Of a DNA stretch of 64,000 bases, positions 52,301 to 62,030 are shown piece after piece. The stretch's first letter is position 1. Each line of letters opens with the position of its first letter. This DNA is from Halichondria panicea (taxonomy: Eukaryota; Porifera; Demospongiae; Suberitida; Halichondriidae), in assembly GCF_963675165.1 (NCBI RefSeq), contig NC_087378.1, positions 5,575,205-5,639,204 of the forward strand, written 5' to 3'. The translations under genes and the position numbers were made by a program. The notes beneath the pieces are model-generated. The model had not been told where the DNA came from. It worked only from the letters and a program-made list of their open reading frames with translations, and did no database searches.

Positions 52301-55300
52301 GACAGGCATCCCAGAAACTCCTCCTGCTCCTCTCCCTCATACAGGGTCCTAGCAGGCCGGGAAGAGCAACTCAGTGACAGGTCGAATGTACAGGTTTTAG
52401 ATTTAATAAAAGAGATAAATGGATTGGCAACGGATCACATGCTCACATAAGCTGCATATAAAAGGCAGCTACATGTACTGAGTTAAGATACAGACGTGTT
52501 TCGCTCCCTAGCACCAGGAAAACTATTCATTGGCTGTTTTGGAGCCTTATTCCCAGGCCCTCCTTTTCTTGCTGCTGTCATACATGTAGATGCTGTAATA
52601 GTCAAGCTATCTCAACATAAAAAGAAGGTAGCAAAAAATGAAGAGACGAAATGAGGCAGCAAAGATAGAAATGGGCGCACGCATGTGTATTCATTCCTAT
52701 GGTGGACAATCAAAGGAGTGTCCTGGGAAGGTCTGGTTACATGGGGATACTTGGACAAGGGGTATATAGCATAGCGACACTCTACATGTATTGCTATGGT
52801 GGTCTAGTTACATGGGAATTCGGGATACTTGGACAAGGGGGTAGCATAGCGACACCCTACATACTGCCAAGAGTTCATTAGAGTTAGCTATTTCTATAAT
52901 TATGGTTGCATGGTGCACAATCCTGGGAAGGTCCTATAAGGGGTACTAAGATAATTATGGTTGGAATAGCCTGTACATAAATTATAATCAGGAAACATAG
53001 GATTCAGAGGATAGAGGGGAATAGTGTTGGCGTCACTAGACATGGTTGGGTTGTGATCCACAAGGATTTTTATGGACGTGGGGTATGTAGCCCACAATCG
53101 TGACGTAAGGTATCTCCCACGCATTAAGACACTGCCAAGGTACATGTAACACCAAGTACTGCAAGTCAGGGAACCAGTGAGGCCAGCTCTGGTGGCAGTA
53201 GCCCTCTGCTAAATGATAATGATGACAGATCTAAAGACACAAGAAATAATATTCTGATGTAGAATCTAAACACACAATCTAAACAAGCAGGGTATAGCTA
53301 GCTAGCTTGTATAACTGCTTGAAAATTTCCACTTTAAGTCCATGTTCAGGTTTGCAGGCTGCAGGCACACTATATTATAGCCGTAGATATCTACGTGGGC
53401 AGTCCAACATCTCTAGCTCTGCTCTTCACCCTTCTATCCTCATGCGACTTTGCGATACAAACTAGGCTCTCCTTTTTTCCTAACTCTACGTCTATTTCTT
53501 TCTTTATTCCTCCAAATTTTAATCGACTGTGATAAAGAACAGAAAAAAGAGAGCCTGTGTAGAGGCTAGACAATTCAGACCTTTCTCACTGCCCAGGTAT
53601 CATTTGAAAATGTGTTTTGATTGCTAGGAAGTAGCTAGAGGTACAAACCATGGGCGTTTCTGTACCTATACCTATCCCTATATTATAGCTAGAACTGCCT
53701 AAATAAAGTGTGTCTTCATAATTATAATTATGGCCTCGAGTACTAAATAGAAGTGAAAGTTCAGCAGCAGGATTTTCACCCCGACAAATAACGACAATCA
53801 CATGTTTCTTTTTTGTCTCTTGGGCCATTTTTCCCCATGTCACAGTAGGCAGCCTCGATTAAACTCCGGACGAAACGCGGAGGTGCTTAATGTTGCCAAT
53901 CCATTTCTCTCTTCTATCCATGGTTTTATATACTGTATACTCAGACAGCAGTATCCGGAACAAGCATGCAGCTGTAGTAGAACAGTGTGCGACTGAATAG
54001 TTGCACTAGCAATCTAAAACTAGCTAACCTCAAAGCTATCTAACTTGCAGCACTCTTGCTGGCTATAAAGCTACGTTGCTTGGAATGATTCCAAGCAACG
54101 TCAATGTATCTCAACTTTGTCCCGATATTAAGTAAGAGTGTCTCCTGTATTAGAATTTGCCCAGAAGTGTCCAGTGTCAGAAAATTCAGTGACGACCCCC
54201 GTTCCCAGGTGACCCCCGACACCGACCCTTTAGGAATTAGTCACCCCTGAAATGACACGTATAGAAAGAGAGTAGTAAGCTATATATGAAGTATAGATGA
54301 TGAGATCTACTGTGTCAGGCTAATAATATTATCAGCAGCTCAGACATCACCTAGCAGATTGCAGACAAACTGGATTTCGAAGGCCATTGTCGAGACGGAC
54401 ATTGCCTTTGGAGGCCTGCATGGAACTTGTTTGTTGTTGAAGTACATATAATATTATAGTGTCTGATATTAGCCTGACTGCTGCACACTTACATATAGTT
54501 TAGTGTCTTTCTACAGTACAAATATAATACTCTGGAGTATGTTACAGCAACTACAAGCTACACCAGATCCTCAGACAATCATTGATCTCCTCACCTGACA
54601 ATTTCGACTCTGTAACGATCCTTGTACCTTTCACATTAAGTGTCCATGCAGTCTATGTTTATAGTAACCTGACATTTCATTGTCAGAGCTACAGTATTTT
54701 CCCCTTCATGTTGAAAAATCATATTGAATTGACTACATGTATACATGTACATGTTATTGGGGGTGGGGGGCAACAAGAGATGGACATTGGAGGCCTGGAT
54801 AGAGTCTGAGCAGCTGCTATTAGCCTGACTGTCACTGCACTGCCCACAGTATTATTTCAGTATACAGTATAGTTAGCTTAGTATCATTCCTTTCGTTATT
54901 TGGGGTGTCACTGAATCCTCTGACACCGGGATAATCAGAATTGTCTAAGCGGCTCATGTTTTACCTAGAGGTAGAACATGCATTTTGTGTACCGTAAAAC
55001 CTCTGATTAAGGCGACACTTTTAAATGTTACGAAACCAGAGATCGCTTCTTTTGGAGGTTGAATAATTATGTTGAAGACCTCGTATCGCTTATTTAGAAG
55101 GTCGCATTTAATTAGAGGTAGCTCTACTCAGTCTAATTGCCTCAATTTCTAGACGCTTAAAAACGTGTATTTTCCAATGGGCTCCATTTAGGACGCGACA
55201 CTAAAATAATTGTCAACGCAGCTGTGTGGCTACTTTTAGAGGTAAGAAAATTACCTGGATACAATTATAAGCTCGAGGGTGTCGGAGGGTCGCTTTAATT

Positions 55301-55570
55301 AGATCGAGGTCTTAGGGGTAGGGTACATGTAATGTAGCTACCTAGACTCGCTGGCCAGCCCCATCATCACTTCTTGAGGATCCTCAAGAAGTGATGATGG
55401 GACTGGCCAGCGAGTCTAGTAGCTACCATGTACCACCAGAGAGTGACAGCATAGAGCTATAATTAGTATATATACCTGAGTATGGCTCCTAGCTGTCCCT
55501 CAGTGGCCTCTACCTCGTTGAGCAGGTGCTCATAGTGAGACACATCGAGCAACTCGACCTTGGTATCCAT
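37108..55570 (-). CDS. EXOC6: exocyst subunit EXOC6/Sec15, 23 exons with two possible last exons
   Basis: Exons in order: 55570..55476, 52348..52183, 51991..51853, 51372..51182, 49947..49888, 49792..49649, 49227..49144, 45715..45669, 44812..44644, 44475..44404, 44259..44210, 44131..44084, 43849..43634, 43535..43471, 43320..43274, 43160..43081, 42897..42843, 42199..42127, 41539..41430, 41291..41150, 40887..40808, 40674..40553, then 38715..38553 (805 residues; human EXOC6 804) or 37315..37108 (820). Every junction is in phase. Seen: YYSALKTLELLEHTYLPRV, DLIDFSPIYRCLHIHSVL, GFFVVEDTVLH, EIDEIVRKSVNLLLGRTM, ARLYGVATFK, all at family positions. Known: Sec15 is the exocyst subunit bound by Rab GTPases (Sec4, Rab11) that tethers vesicles at the plasma membrane. 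Exon 3 may begin slightly upstream, since ITDTQ precedes the chosen acceptor. Convergent with SEC23IP. Confidence 0.96.
37496..37701. mobile_element. CAGGGTGTCATAC MITE, 5-bp TSD (copy 2)
   Basis: The ends are CAGGGTGTCATACAGG and CCTGTATGACACCCTG, flanked by AATAG on both sides. It lies between the two alternative last exons of EXOC6. A third, left-end-only copy is at 51726-51810. Confidence 0.8.
38553..38715 (-). other. EXOC6: EXOC6 last exon B (family-like C-terminus)
   Basis: Acceptor TTAG|GTTGAAAG joins to exon 22 (ends ..TTCAA|GTAAGC) to give K-L-K-E-A. It encodes 53 residues and a stop, with KKKKLFNIKSS then KYYEMVLRKLQDY. This resembles the C-terminal KKNNIFAQF...KLIETVVKQL end of animal Sec15, so it is the likely ancestral last exon. 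Confidence 0.85.
39129..40075 (+). repeat. ATGCCTTGGTG-family element split by another insertion
   Basis: The left half, 39129-39440, starts ATGCCTTGGTGTGTGCA with a GT run. The right half, from about 39940 (attttagact..tcgatcattactcactc), continues the same family as in 42254-42795. The sequence between is the truncated 584-bp-type MITE. Confidence 0.55.
39449..39916. mobile_element. second, truncated copy of the 584-bp TIR element
   Basis: Shares with 796-1379 the left end TAGCCTCCTTCAC, the blocks gtcatacacagggcta and caggctgagtcttttgtta, and the block actgagcataaatgatgtt. The right terminus is lost. It sits inside an ATGCCT-family repeat in the last EXOC6 intron. Confidence 0.65.
40990..41094. 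repeat. foldback in an EXOC6 intron
   Basis: CAATGAACTGAAGACCACAC near 40990 returns inverted as GTGTGGTCTTCAGTCCATTG near 41070. The stretch between contains the direct repeat atcccagcacatgacatac. Confidence 0.7.
41655..41802. repeat. nested direct and inverted repeats in an EXOC6 intron
   Basis: ATCACTCGTCTGTGCCAGTA occurs twice in direct orientation, then inverted as tactggtacagacgagtgat ending at 41799. The joining segment has CACTCGTGC/GCACGAGTG arms. Confidence 0.7.
42254..42795 (+). mobile_element. full-length ATGCCTCGGTG-family element, EXOC6 intron
   Basis: Starts TTATGGCTTGGTGCGCATGC and ends ..CTGAGGCATCAGCATCGCGG. Shares the body words agactgctacagctgct, cttctagccttgtttt and gagctgcaaggctctgc with the other copies. 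Confidence 0.65.
45811..46370 (+). mobile_element. full-length ATGCCTTGGTG-family element, EXOC6 intron
   Basis: Starts TTATGCCTTGGTGTGCATGC and ends CACCGAGGCATCAACACCCG. It is the best-preserved member of the family in this window. Non-coding. Confidence 0.7.
46440..47450 (-). repeat. two inverted ATGCCTCGAGG-family copies in tandem
   Basis: One copy runs from TTAATGCCTCTCGCC (46448) to ..CCTCGAGGCATAAC (47018). A shorter copy ends ..CCTCGAGGCATAAC at 47450. The word acgagtgttgcaagctgcgc occurs just outside both ends of the first. Confidence 0.6.
47455..48932. mobile_element. 1.5-kb TIR element in an EXOC6 intron
   Basis: GCTTCCATTGGACCACCACC..atgttaagcatggaactagc at the left is matched inverted by gctagttccacgcctaacat..TGGTGGTCCAATGGAAGC at the right, arms about 100 bp. 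A solo end of the same family is at 20340-20445. Weak ORFs inside show no recognisable transposase. Confidence 0.65.
50028..51064. mobile_element. ~1-kb TIR element in an EXOC6 intron
   Basis: The left arm 50030-50190 (tgctgagctggcacac.., gcagcctctgcattttgcaa, ccaaagaaaggaa) is matched inverted by 50890-51060 (ttcctttctttgg, gaggctgcaaaacgc, gtgtgccagctcagca). The arms are diverged by perhaps 15-20%, so the element is not recent. Confidence 0.65.
51375..51394 (+). repeat. EXOC6: 20-nt G run forming the polypyrimidine tract of EXOC6 exon 4
   Basis: On the transcribed strand this is a run of C directly followed by AG|TGTTGCAG, the acceptor of exon 51372..51182. Confidence 0.9.
55338..55432. 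repeat. EXOC6: near-perfect ~95-bp palindrome in EXOC6 intron 1
   Basis: Arms run GTAGCTACCTAGACTCGC... against the reverse complement ending ...GCGAGTCTAGTAGCTAC, meeting at the centre GAGGATCCTC with almost no spacer; only one or two mismatches or indels. It lies 44 bp downstream of the first EXOC6 exon, in the first intron. Confidence 0.85.
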
Positions 55571-56250
55571 AGTTCACCACCGGACCACAGCAGAATACTT
55601 ACTTGACATTCTTTGTACTTTTCTTTGCAAATGGCCACACCCGGTGTCATAAAATTTTAGGCCCCCCCGGGCCTAGAATTTTAACATTTTAGGCCCCCTC
55701 TTAAAATTTTAGGCCCCCCATTAACAGCGCAACAGCGGTAACATTTGTGACAGTGCATTCTCAAAATACACCAATCAGTCTTCTATGGTCTTCACAGTCT
55801 ATGCATGCAGTGCCAGTTACTGAATGCAGCTCTCCTCACACACACACATTTCATGCATGTACCACTGGTCTCACAGCCATCACACTGCACCATGTCAGTC
55901 TATGACCTCATGCAGCATGAAGCACATAGGTGCCAACTGTCCCGAATTGGTCAGGACTGTCCAAGATTACCCTTGTCCCGAAAGGAAACTGCTATTCACC
56001 TCAGATATCCCGGATTTTAAGGTTGCTGCTTCTGAGCTGGGTTACTAAGCTCCAAAAGGCTTATCAAGCCTGAAACTACTGCATGCTTTAATCTTCAAAC
56101 AATGAACAAAAACAGCTTTACACAAGAAACTTAGTTTATATAGCAAGGGCATATGAGAGAAGCGCCCTTGTACTATGATACAGTCTAATAAGTGGGCGGG
56201 GCTCACTTGCTTGCATTCTTATTACATGTATATGTACTGTGATTCCACCA
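55571..56250. other. EXOC6 upstream region
   Basis: The promoter and 5' UTR of EXOC6 should lie here. 55650-55725 contains three copies of AAAATTTTAGGCCCCC with spacing of about 25-30 bp. No gene recognised in 55730-56250; an ORF at 55805-56020 looks like chance. Confidence 0.45.
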
Positions 56251-56395
56251 TAGCCTCGATCCCAGGCCGATCCGTCTCTAATTGAACGCTAGGTCGCCTC
56301 CTCGGCCTGGTATTGATTGTATCTGGGCGTGTATCTGGGCGTGACTTCGTTATTATTATTAGTCCATGTGGTCAAATGAAAATTGAATAAAATTA

Positions 56396-56813
56396 ATGAT
56401 GGCTTCTAAGTTTGTTCTTTGTAGGTTATGTTGCAGCACTGATGCCATACAAAACAGAAGATATAAACATTTGTTCAGCAGTAAGGCTCTCAAAGAAGAT
56501 ATTCCAGGGAGGCTCAGTCTTGCATTGGATCTGCCTGTTAGTGATTCAGATGGCCTGTCAAAGATTGTCTGTCTTTCTTGTATCAAGAAGATAGAGTCCA
56601 TAGAGGTGTTCAGGCTCCTGGCCAGACGTAGCTACCAGAAACAAGTGTCCAAAGAGCAGCTCCCTAGTAGTCCAGTAAGATCAGCCCCTAAGAAAAGGAC
56701 TAAGGACACGAGTGGTTCCGACGCATCTCCTTTCACTGTGAGCTCACGTCCATCAGCAAAGAGGAGTACCATCGGGGTTCGAGGAAAAAGGCTTGCTTTT
56801 ACTCCTGCACAAA
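56396..56813 (+). CDS. ZAD-like zinc-finger N-terminal fragment inside transposon copy 1
   Basis: The reading frame starts MMASKFVLCRLCC and has CxxC (CRLC) then CLSC about 50 residues later, with the spacer LFSSKALKEDIPGRLSLAL. This is the C2...C2 spacing of ZAD-type zinc-coordinating domains. A Ser/Lys/Arg-rich segment follows (APKKRTKDTSG, RPSAKRST). The frame can run to 56833, or splice at 56814 (GTAGGA) to 56863 and end at 57011. That second part is antisense to the RecQ fragment and probably not native coding. Known: ZAD domains head C2H2 zinc-finger proteins in insects; here no C2H2 fingers follow, so it is a gene fragment or a small element-borne gene. Moderate confidence in the domain, low in function. 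Confidence 0.5.
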
Positions 56814-56954
56814 GTAGGAAATTTTTAATGTGATAGTGTTGTAAATAAAATTATTTTTTTAGCTCACATTGATGGTCCACATAATGCCAGTGCCTCGACA
56901 TCATCTGCAATCGCTGTGGAGCTAGAGGGTAGGTCAGAAACTATCCAGTTTGCA

Positions 56955-57595
56955 GCCAACATTGGAGCACCAGGAGGGGCAAATGCTCTAAGCTCACCTA
57001 GGTGTGCATAGGCAGGACGAAAGTCAGAGCTCCTACAGAACATACATAATAATCACAACGGGAGTTATTAATAACTTACCACTTGTAAACACAGTGTGCT
57101 TCGTCCACAGCTATTGCCACTAAAGAGGAATTGAGTGGAGGCTCTAGTAATAGCATCCTCCAACGATAGTCTTCAACAACAGCCTCTGGGGCAGTGAACA
57201 GCAGACGGTACTTTCCATCCGACACATCTTTGTTAGTGGCAACAAGACTTCTGTCGATTCCCTTATTACTACTGAGGATGGCAGCAGAAACACCTCTAGT
57301 GTTCAGACTCCTGGTCAATCATGAGAGACACAAGGGGAGAGATGACAAGAACTACACTTCTGGCGACAAGAGGACCCTTAGTCCTACCAAGCTTGTAGTC
57401 CATCAAGAAGGGTAGCAATTGATAGCACAGAGACTTGCCATACCCAGTTGGGAACCACACAAAAACGTCCCTTCCTTCTGACAGGAGCTTGAGAGCACGG
57501 ACCTGCTGTTCCTTGAGGATCAGTCCTTCTTGCTTCACACAAGACAGTGCATACGCTAATGCTTCTTGGATATCAAAAGACGTTGAAATTGCCAT
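56955..57595 (-). pseudogene. captured RecQ helicase N-terminal fragment with its intron
   Basis: Exon 57595..57080 contains motif I WFPTGYGKSLCYQL, motif Ia VLVISPLVSLMIDQ and motif II VDEAHC. A 47-nt intron (57079-57033, GTAAGT..TAG) joins in phase to SSDFRPAYAHLGELRAFAPP, as in RecQ families (HDFRPEY..LGELR). Similarity fades near 56955, so the second RecA domain, RQC and HRDC are absent. A frameshift near 57310 separates LMIDQ from SLNTRGVSAA. A truncated, shifted piece cannot make an active helicase. Retention of an intron says capture was at DNA level, not by reverse transcription. Confidence 0.75.
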
Positions 57596-57687
57596 AGTAG
57601 TAGCTAGCTAGCTTTACGGAGCTATTCATGAGATTACAATTACTTTTACGGAGTAGGTGCTCATACATACACCATTAGTGTTAAGTC

Positions 57688-57726
57688 GCTCAGGAATTCG
57701 CTCTTTTTTAGCGAATACCTGAGCGA
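57688..57726. repeat. subterminal stem-loop in transposon copy 1
   Basis: CGCTCAGGAATTCGCT, loop CTTTTTT, then AGCGAATACCTGAGCG. The same hairpin is kept in copy 2 at 61889-61924, beside the tttacggagta word. Confidence 0.75.
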
Positions 57727-58340
57727 GGTGGAGCCAATAAGAGCACGCCCAGATACACGCCCCAGGCCGAGGAGGCGACCTAGCGTTCAATTAGAGACGG
57801 ATCGGCCTGGGATCGAGGCTAATTCCACCATAGATACAACAGTTTCTCTCTTGACTTCTATATCTATGATTCCAAATTACTTGAGAGCTGAGCCAGTGAT
57901 GCTATTGGAGCATCCCCACAACAATTTACATCTTCTATGTAGGAAAACATGGAGGAAGATATGTATTGTTGTCTTTGCACTGAAAATTGTGTGCTTTATA
58001 CTTTATAATTATTGTGAATTCACAAAATTTTGCCTCCTTTGGCGACCAGCCGCTTGGGGATAACGCCGCCATGTTTTGTCTTGAAATTTGGCTGAGAAAG
58101 TAAGTTGCAAATATGGCGATATAGCTATGCACAACATCGATTGTCTTACAGGCAGATCCAACATTGCAGAGCTGCATCAAAGCATTTAACTCTTATAGGT
58201 ATAAGCATGAGTAACTTGAAAGGTAAATCTTCCTTCACTTTGATAGAATAATAATGCAAACAATTTTGCTACTTTGATACAGAGTCTTTGCATGCATGCA
58301 GTCTCTTTGATGCTTTGTATATATAACTAATAGAGCCATA

Positions 58341-58483
58341 GATGTAGGAGAGAGGGATTGGAAACGGAAGTGGGCCTCGGAAAACATCCGCGCCTCGCTT
58401 TCTTGTCTTCTTTTCTTGCCTCAAATGAGGAAAACTCATTATGCCTCGAGGCGTAGCCGCACGAGGGATACGGTAAAGCTGAC

Positions 58484-58521
<38 letters not shown>

Positions 58522-60668
58522 TGTCTGTGTGTGTGTCTGTTCCAGCTGTAACTGCTCAACGGTTGCAATGCGACGAAAGCTAACAGCTTCTATAGGCTTC
58601 TAGCCACAATCTCTTGGATTTTGATTCGTGGATTAGCAAACTAAAGCTTCTTTCTCGAGTTATGGCTAGTTTGACTCACATTGAAGGCTGTTGCAGTCTC
58701 TTCAGAATCTTTCATAGCATCATCTGTCCGCACAAACTTTCTATTCAACATATGAGTTAGCCTTGCACTAAAGCGCTAGCTTTTTGTTAGCTACAATACT
58801 CAGAAAATATCTGTTAAAACAGCTACCTATGGATGTAATGCGCATGCGCGCTCATTCCCCATGTGTGAGAAAATAATATCCAAGATAGATCCAGATCCTC
58901 CTGGCAGAATCATCTTTGTCTTGAGGGCCTGGTAAGCCACAAAACACTACCATATAACAATATAGATAACAATATGCATGTACACAGGTCTTTTCTTCTT
59001 AGATATTATATACACTGAACTATAGATCCTGGAAGAATCAATTTTCTTCTTTCTTGAGGTCAATAACAACAATAGATGCATGTCAATAAGTCTATTCTTC
59101 TCAGTGACTTTATATAGATAAGCTAACTTTAATATAAAATTCATTATAGAAACTAATATAACACTCTAATACTTTTCAGCGAAAGCAAAAACATGGCGAG
59201 AGGCATTAGCACAGCGCCAGCTTGAACACTAGTTGTAAGCGGTGAAAGAAGAGGGAAAGAGACTCAATTAACAGTGCATTGGTACATGGTAATAGTAAGG
59301 AGAATGTGCAGAGCTATATAGTGGTATTGGATACTTGTTTCACAGTAGATATAAAATCATCAGAGGATGCTTAGTTCCCTGAAATTGTGAATGTATTTGT
59401 GACTGTCAGAGGCTTCTCTTTTGCTGCCAACTTAAACTTAAATGAAAAAGAAAACCATCAAGAAGTCCACTAGTTTGAGGCAATAACCATGATCATTCAC
59501 ACGACAAGATACATAATACACCATGTAACTTTCTTAATTGTTTTCACTTTTGATGAATCAGTTGTACGAAGTTTCTATATATACTAGGCTGGTGAGCGTA
59601 CATTTCAATTTCCAATTCATTAAGTATAATTACATACACTTGGAGACAGCAAAACACTCCACAGCACTGCCAGTTGCTTTCTAAGTGTAAAACGAGTGGG
59701 ATCAAACCGAACATTAACAACTTACACGATAAAAATGATTATTACAGCTATAATTATGATTAGTTTAGCACTCTATCAGACAGTCTTAGATGGAGAGAAG
59801 CTGGTGAGGTATACAAGAGTGTATATATAGCCGGAACACATTTACGAGGGCAGTGACGTGTAGGGGTGTAGAGAGGAGGGGTATTCTTCGGTATTCTTCT
59901 GTCTTCTTTTCTTCAGCGTACTCAGTACGTTTTGGCTTGCGAGGTATTGCTATATAAAATATAGATGAAACAGCATTTGTAGTAGTTAAATATCTCGGGC
60001 CTACAGGCCCTTCACCACAATCTACTACCGGGCCAATAACAATTGTGAGGTAAAAATAGGTGACTACACATTCATGCACACAAAAGCTATACATCCACCT
60101 GATCCAAAACTAATGCTCTTGGGGTGATCACCAATCATAAGGGAATGTATACCTAAAATTAAAATTTCTGTAACGCTTAGCATATTCCCAAAAAAGGGAT
60201 CTTTAGTGGTGCTCTTTAATTCAACTTTTTTCTAGCACTAAATTCTACCAGCTGATGTATGACTAATTTTCTTTGGCTTGGGGTGATACCACATGATTTA
60301 CCAACAAGCATATTGAAGTATACGACCTAAACATTAATCATTTCAGAGAAAAAGGGATAAATGTGTACAATACAAGATTAAACTTACCTAAATTCAATGA
60401 AGAAGATAGTTGCAACGGTAAATAGAGCTTGAATAATGGTTATTCACTATCTATATAAAGCACAGTTGCACTGGATACTGGAAAACTTGACAGAATACTA
60501 GTGACGACTCATAAAATCCTAGATTTGCAATAATCTCAGTTACCCGCGAGGTTACTGGGGAATAAATTAGCCCTCATTAAGCGAGGCGAGGATGTTTATC
60601 GAGGTCATATGTGAAGTACATTGAAATCTACTTCCGTTTCCAATCCCTCTCTCCTACATCTATGCTCA
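58341..60668. mobile_element. 2.3-kb TIR element (CATAGATGTAGGAGAGAGGG family)
   Basis: Left arm CATAGATGTAGGAGAGAGGG then ATTGGAAACGGAAGT and, after a gap, acatccgcgcctcgc. The right arm ending at 60668 is its complement, about 70-90 bp in all. An ATGCCTCGAGG-family insertion (58438-59215, with a GT run at 58487-58520) sits inside. Single ends of the family occur near 17745, 22325, 24070, 48180 and 53900. Confidence 0.65.
59786..60094 (-). other. unrecognised ORF inside the 2.3-kb TIR element
   Basis: 102 codons. The middle part (VVDCGEGPVGPRYLTTT, then IPRKPKRTEYAEEKKTEE) looks more protein-like than neighbouring frames. An acceptor-like TATATAG precedes CAATACCTCG. It could be a captured exon or a remnant of the element's own gene. 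No family recognised. Confidence 0.25.
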
Positions 60669-60671
60669 GAC

Positions 60672-62030
60672 TAGCCTCGATCCCAGGCCGATCCGTCTCT
60701 AATTGAACGCTAGGTCGCCTCTCGGCCTGGTATTGATTGTATCTGGGCGTGACCGGAAACTGGTATGTATCTGGGCGTGACCGGAAACTGGTAAGTATCA
60801 GCTATGTACTGTAACATCTTCAGTTCATCACAGTTGGCTAAAAATACAGCGATATAATGATATAATGACACTAGAAATTAATACTGTGCACAGCAGTACT
60901 GCGTCCATAATAAATGCAGATGTTTAGAAGTGAAGATCTCAAACAAGAGCTTCCAGAAAGACTTAATAATTACTGCGCCTTCAGGTGGCATAACAAAGAT
61001 TGTGTGTTCACAGTGCATCAAGAGACAGTAGAATCCTGACGTCACTGGTCAGGATAGCAACCACAAGTGTTGAAAGAGCCATTCCATGTCAGTAGTTTTA
61101 GTGCAGGTAGTTCTATAAGATCGGACCCTTGGGAAGGACACGAGTGGCACTGGGGCATCCTCTTTCAATAAGTTCGCACCCATCAGCTAGGAGGAGTACG
61201 ACAGGGGTTGGAGGGGAAGGTTCCATTTTGCTCCTGTATACAAATTAGTATGAACTTAAATTCACCATTCCACTACACATTTTGTAACTCACAGTGATGG
61301 TCCACACAAAACTAGCCACGATCCCAGGCCGCACTTCCTTGAAGGTCGGTGAAGGAGGCTAACACAACACCAGTGCCAGTGCCGTAATGTCATATCTTGA
61401 TCCAGATACCAAGGATTGGGCTATAGGCTATAGTGTACAATTTCCAATGATGAAAGGGTATTATTGATTTATATCGCTCACCTTGACAATACATCCCAGG
61501 CCCAGCCACTTGTGGACACCCCTGAGCATAGTATACAAGAGATCGATGGCCAGAGTCTGAGGATAGATTCTACCAAGTGTATCTGGCAATCAATGGTCTA
61601 ATCAAGCGCTTGTATTAAATTGTGTAGTCAATCAAAAGTAGCCACTGATAGCAGAAACTTGAGAACCTAGGTCTGTTCTTTCACAAGAGTGATGCTCCTT
61701 CTTCCTTTGCACAAGACAGCTCCTCACACTCTAGCTAGCTAAGCCTATATCTACATATTATATGTCTATGACAAACTAAACTTGCAAAGAATAGACCTAT
61801 GACACGGAGTTCTTTGTGATTTAACGGTGATTTTACGGAGTAAGTATGCTTACATACACTATTAGTGTTTCTATTCCCTCCACCTTGCTCAGGTATTCGC
61901 TCTTTTTTAGCGAATACCTGAGCAACCACAGCAACCACATGCCCAGATACACGCCCAGATACAATCAATACCAGGCCGAGGAGGCGACCTAGCGTTCAAT
62001 TAGAGACGGATCGGCCTGGGATCGAGGCTA
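60672..62030. mobile_element. TIR transposon copy 2, decayed relative of copy 1
   Basis: The TIRs are the same as in copy 1, and the element is flanked by TGCTCAGAC on both sides (60663-60671, 62031-62039). The interior at 60918-61060 aligns by eye with the ZAD frame of copy 1 (FRSEDLKQELPERL against FSSKALKEDIPGRL) but is shifted and stopped. 61230-61300 aligns with its ACTCACA..GATGGTCCAC segment, and 61690-61725 with the start of the RecQ piece. The RecQ core motifs are lost. Confidence 0.78.
61313..61361. mobile_element. 49-bp TAGCC...GGCTA MITE nested in transposon copy 2
   Basis: Ends TAGCCACGATCCCAGGCCG and GGTGAAGGAGGCTA. The flanks ACACAAAAC and ACACAACAC match at 8 of 9 positions. 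It interrupts the segment that is continuous in copy 1 (GGTCCACA..CCAGTGCC). Confidence 0.6.

Larger units (their letters stand above)
56251..57821. mobile_element. TIR transposon copy 1 (Mutator-like, 9-bp TSD) carrying gene fragments
   Basis: Terminal inverted repeats of about 80 bp start TAGCCTCGATCCCAGGCCGA and end with the reverse complement TCGAGGCTA. Flanked by the direct repeat ATTCCACCA (56242-56250 and 57822-57830). Inside, a ZAD-like zinc-finger reading frame points right and a RecQ helicase fragment points left. No transposase is recognisable, so it is non-autonomous. Long TIRs plus 9-bp duplications suit the Mutator superfamily (inference). Confidence 0.8.

Noticed and set aside
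56863-57011. Second exon of the ZAD-like gene
   Set aside because: The strand opposite reads as RecQ (FRPAYAHLGELR), so this open frame is most likely its antisense shadow, though the splice sites look possible.
58035-58110. Gene start at GCCGCCATG (58069) with a following GTAAGT
   Set aside because: Only ten codons precede the donor and I found no convincing next exon; both strands look equally open.
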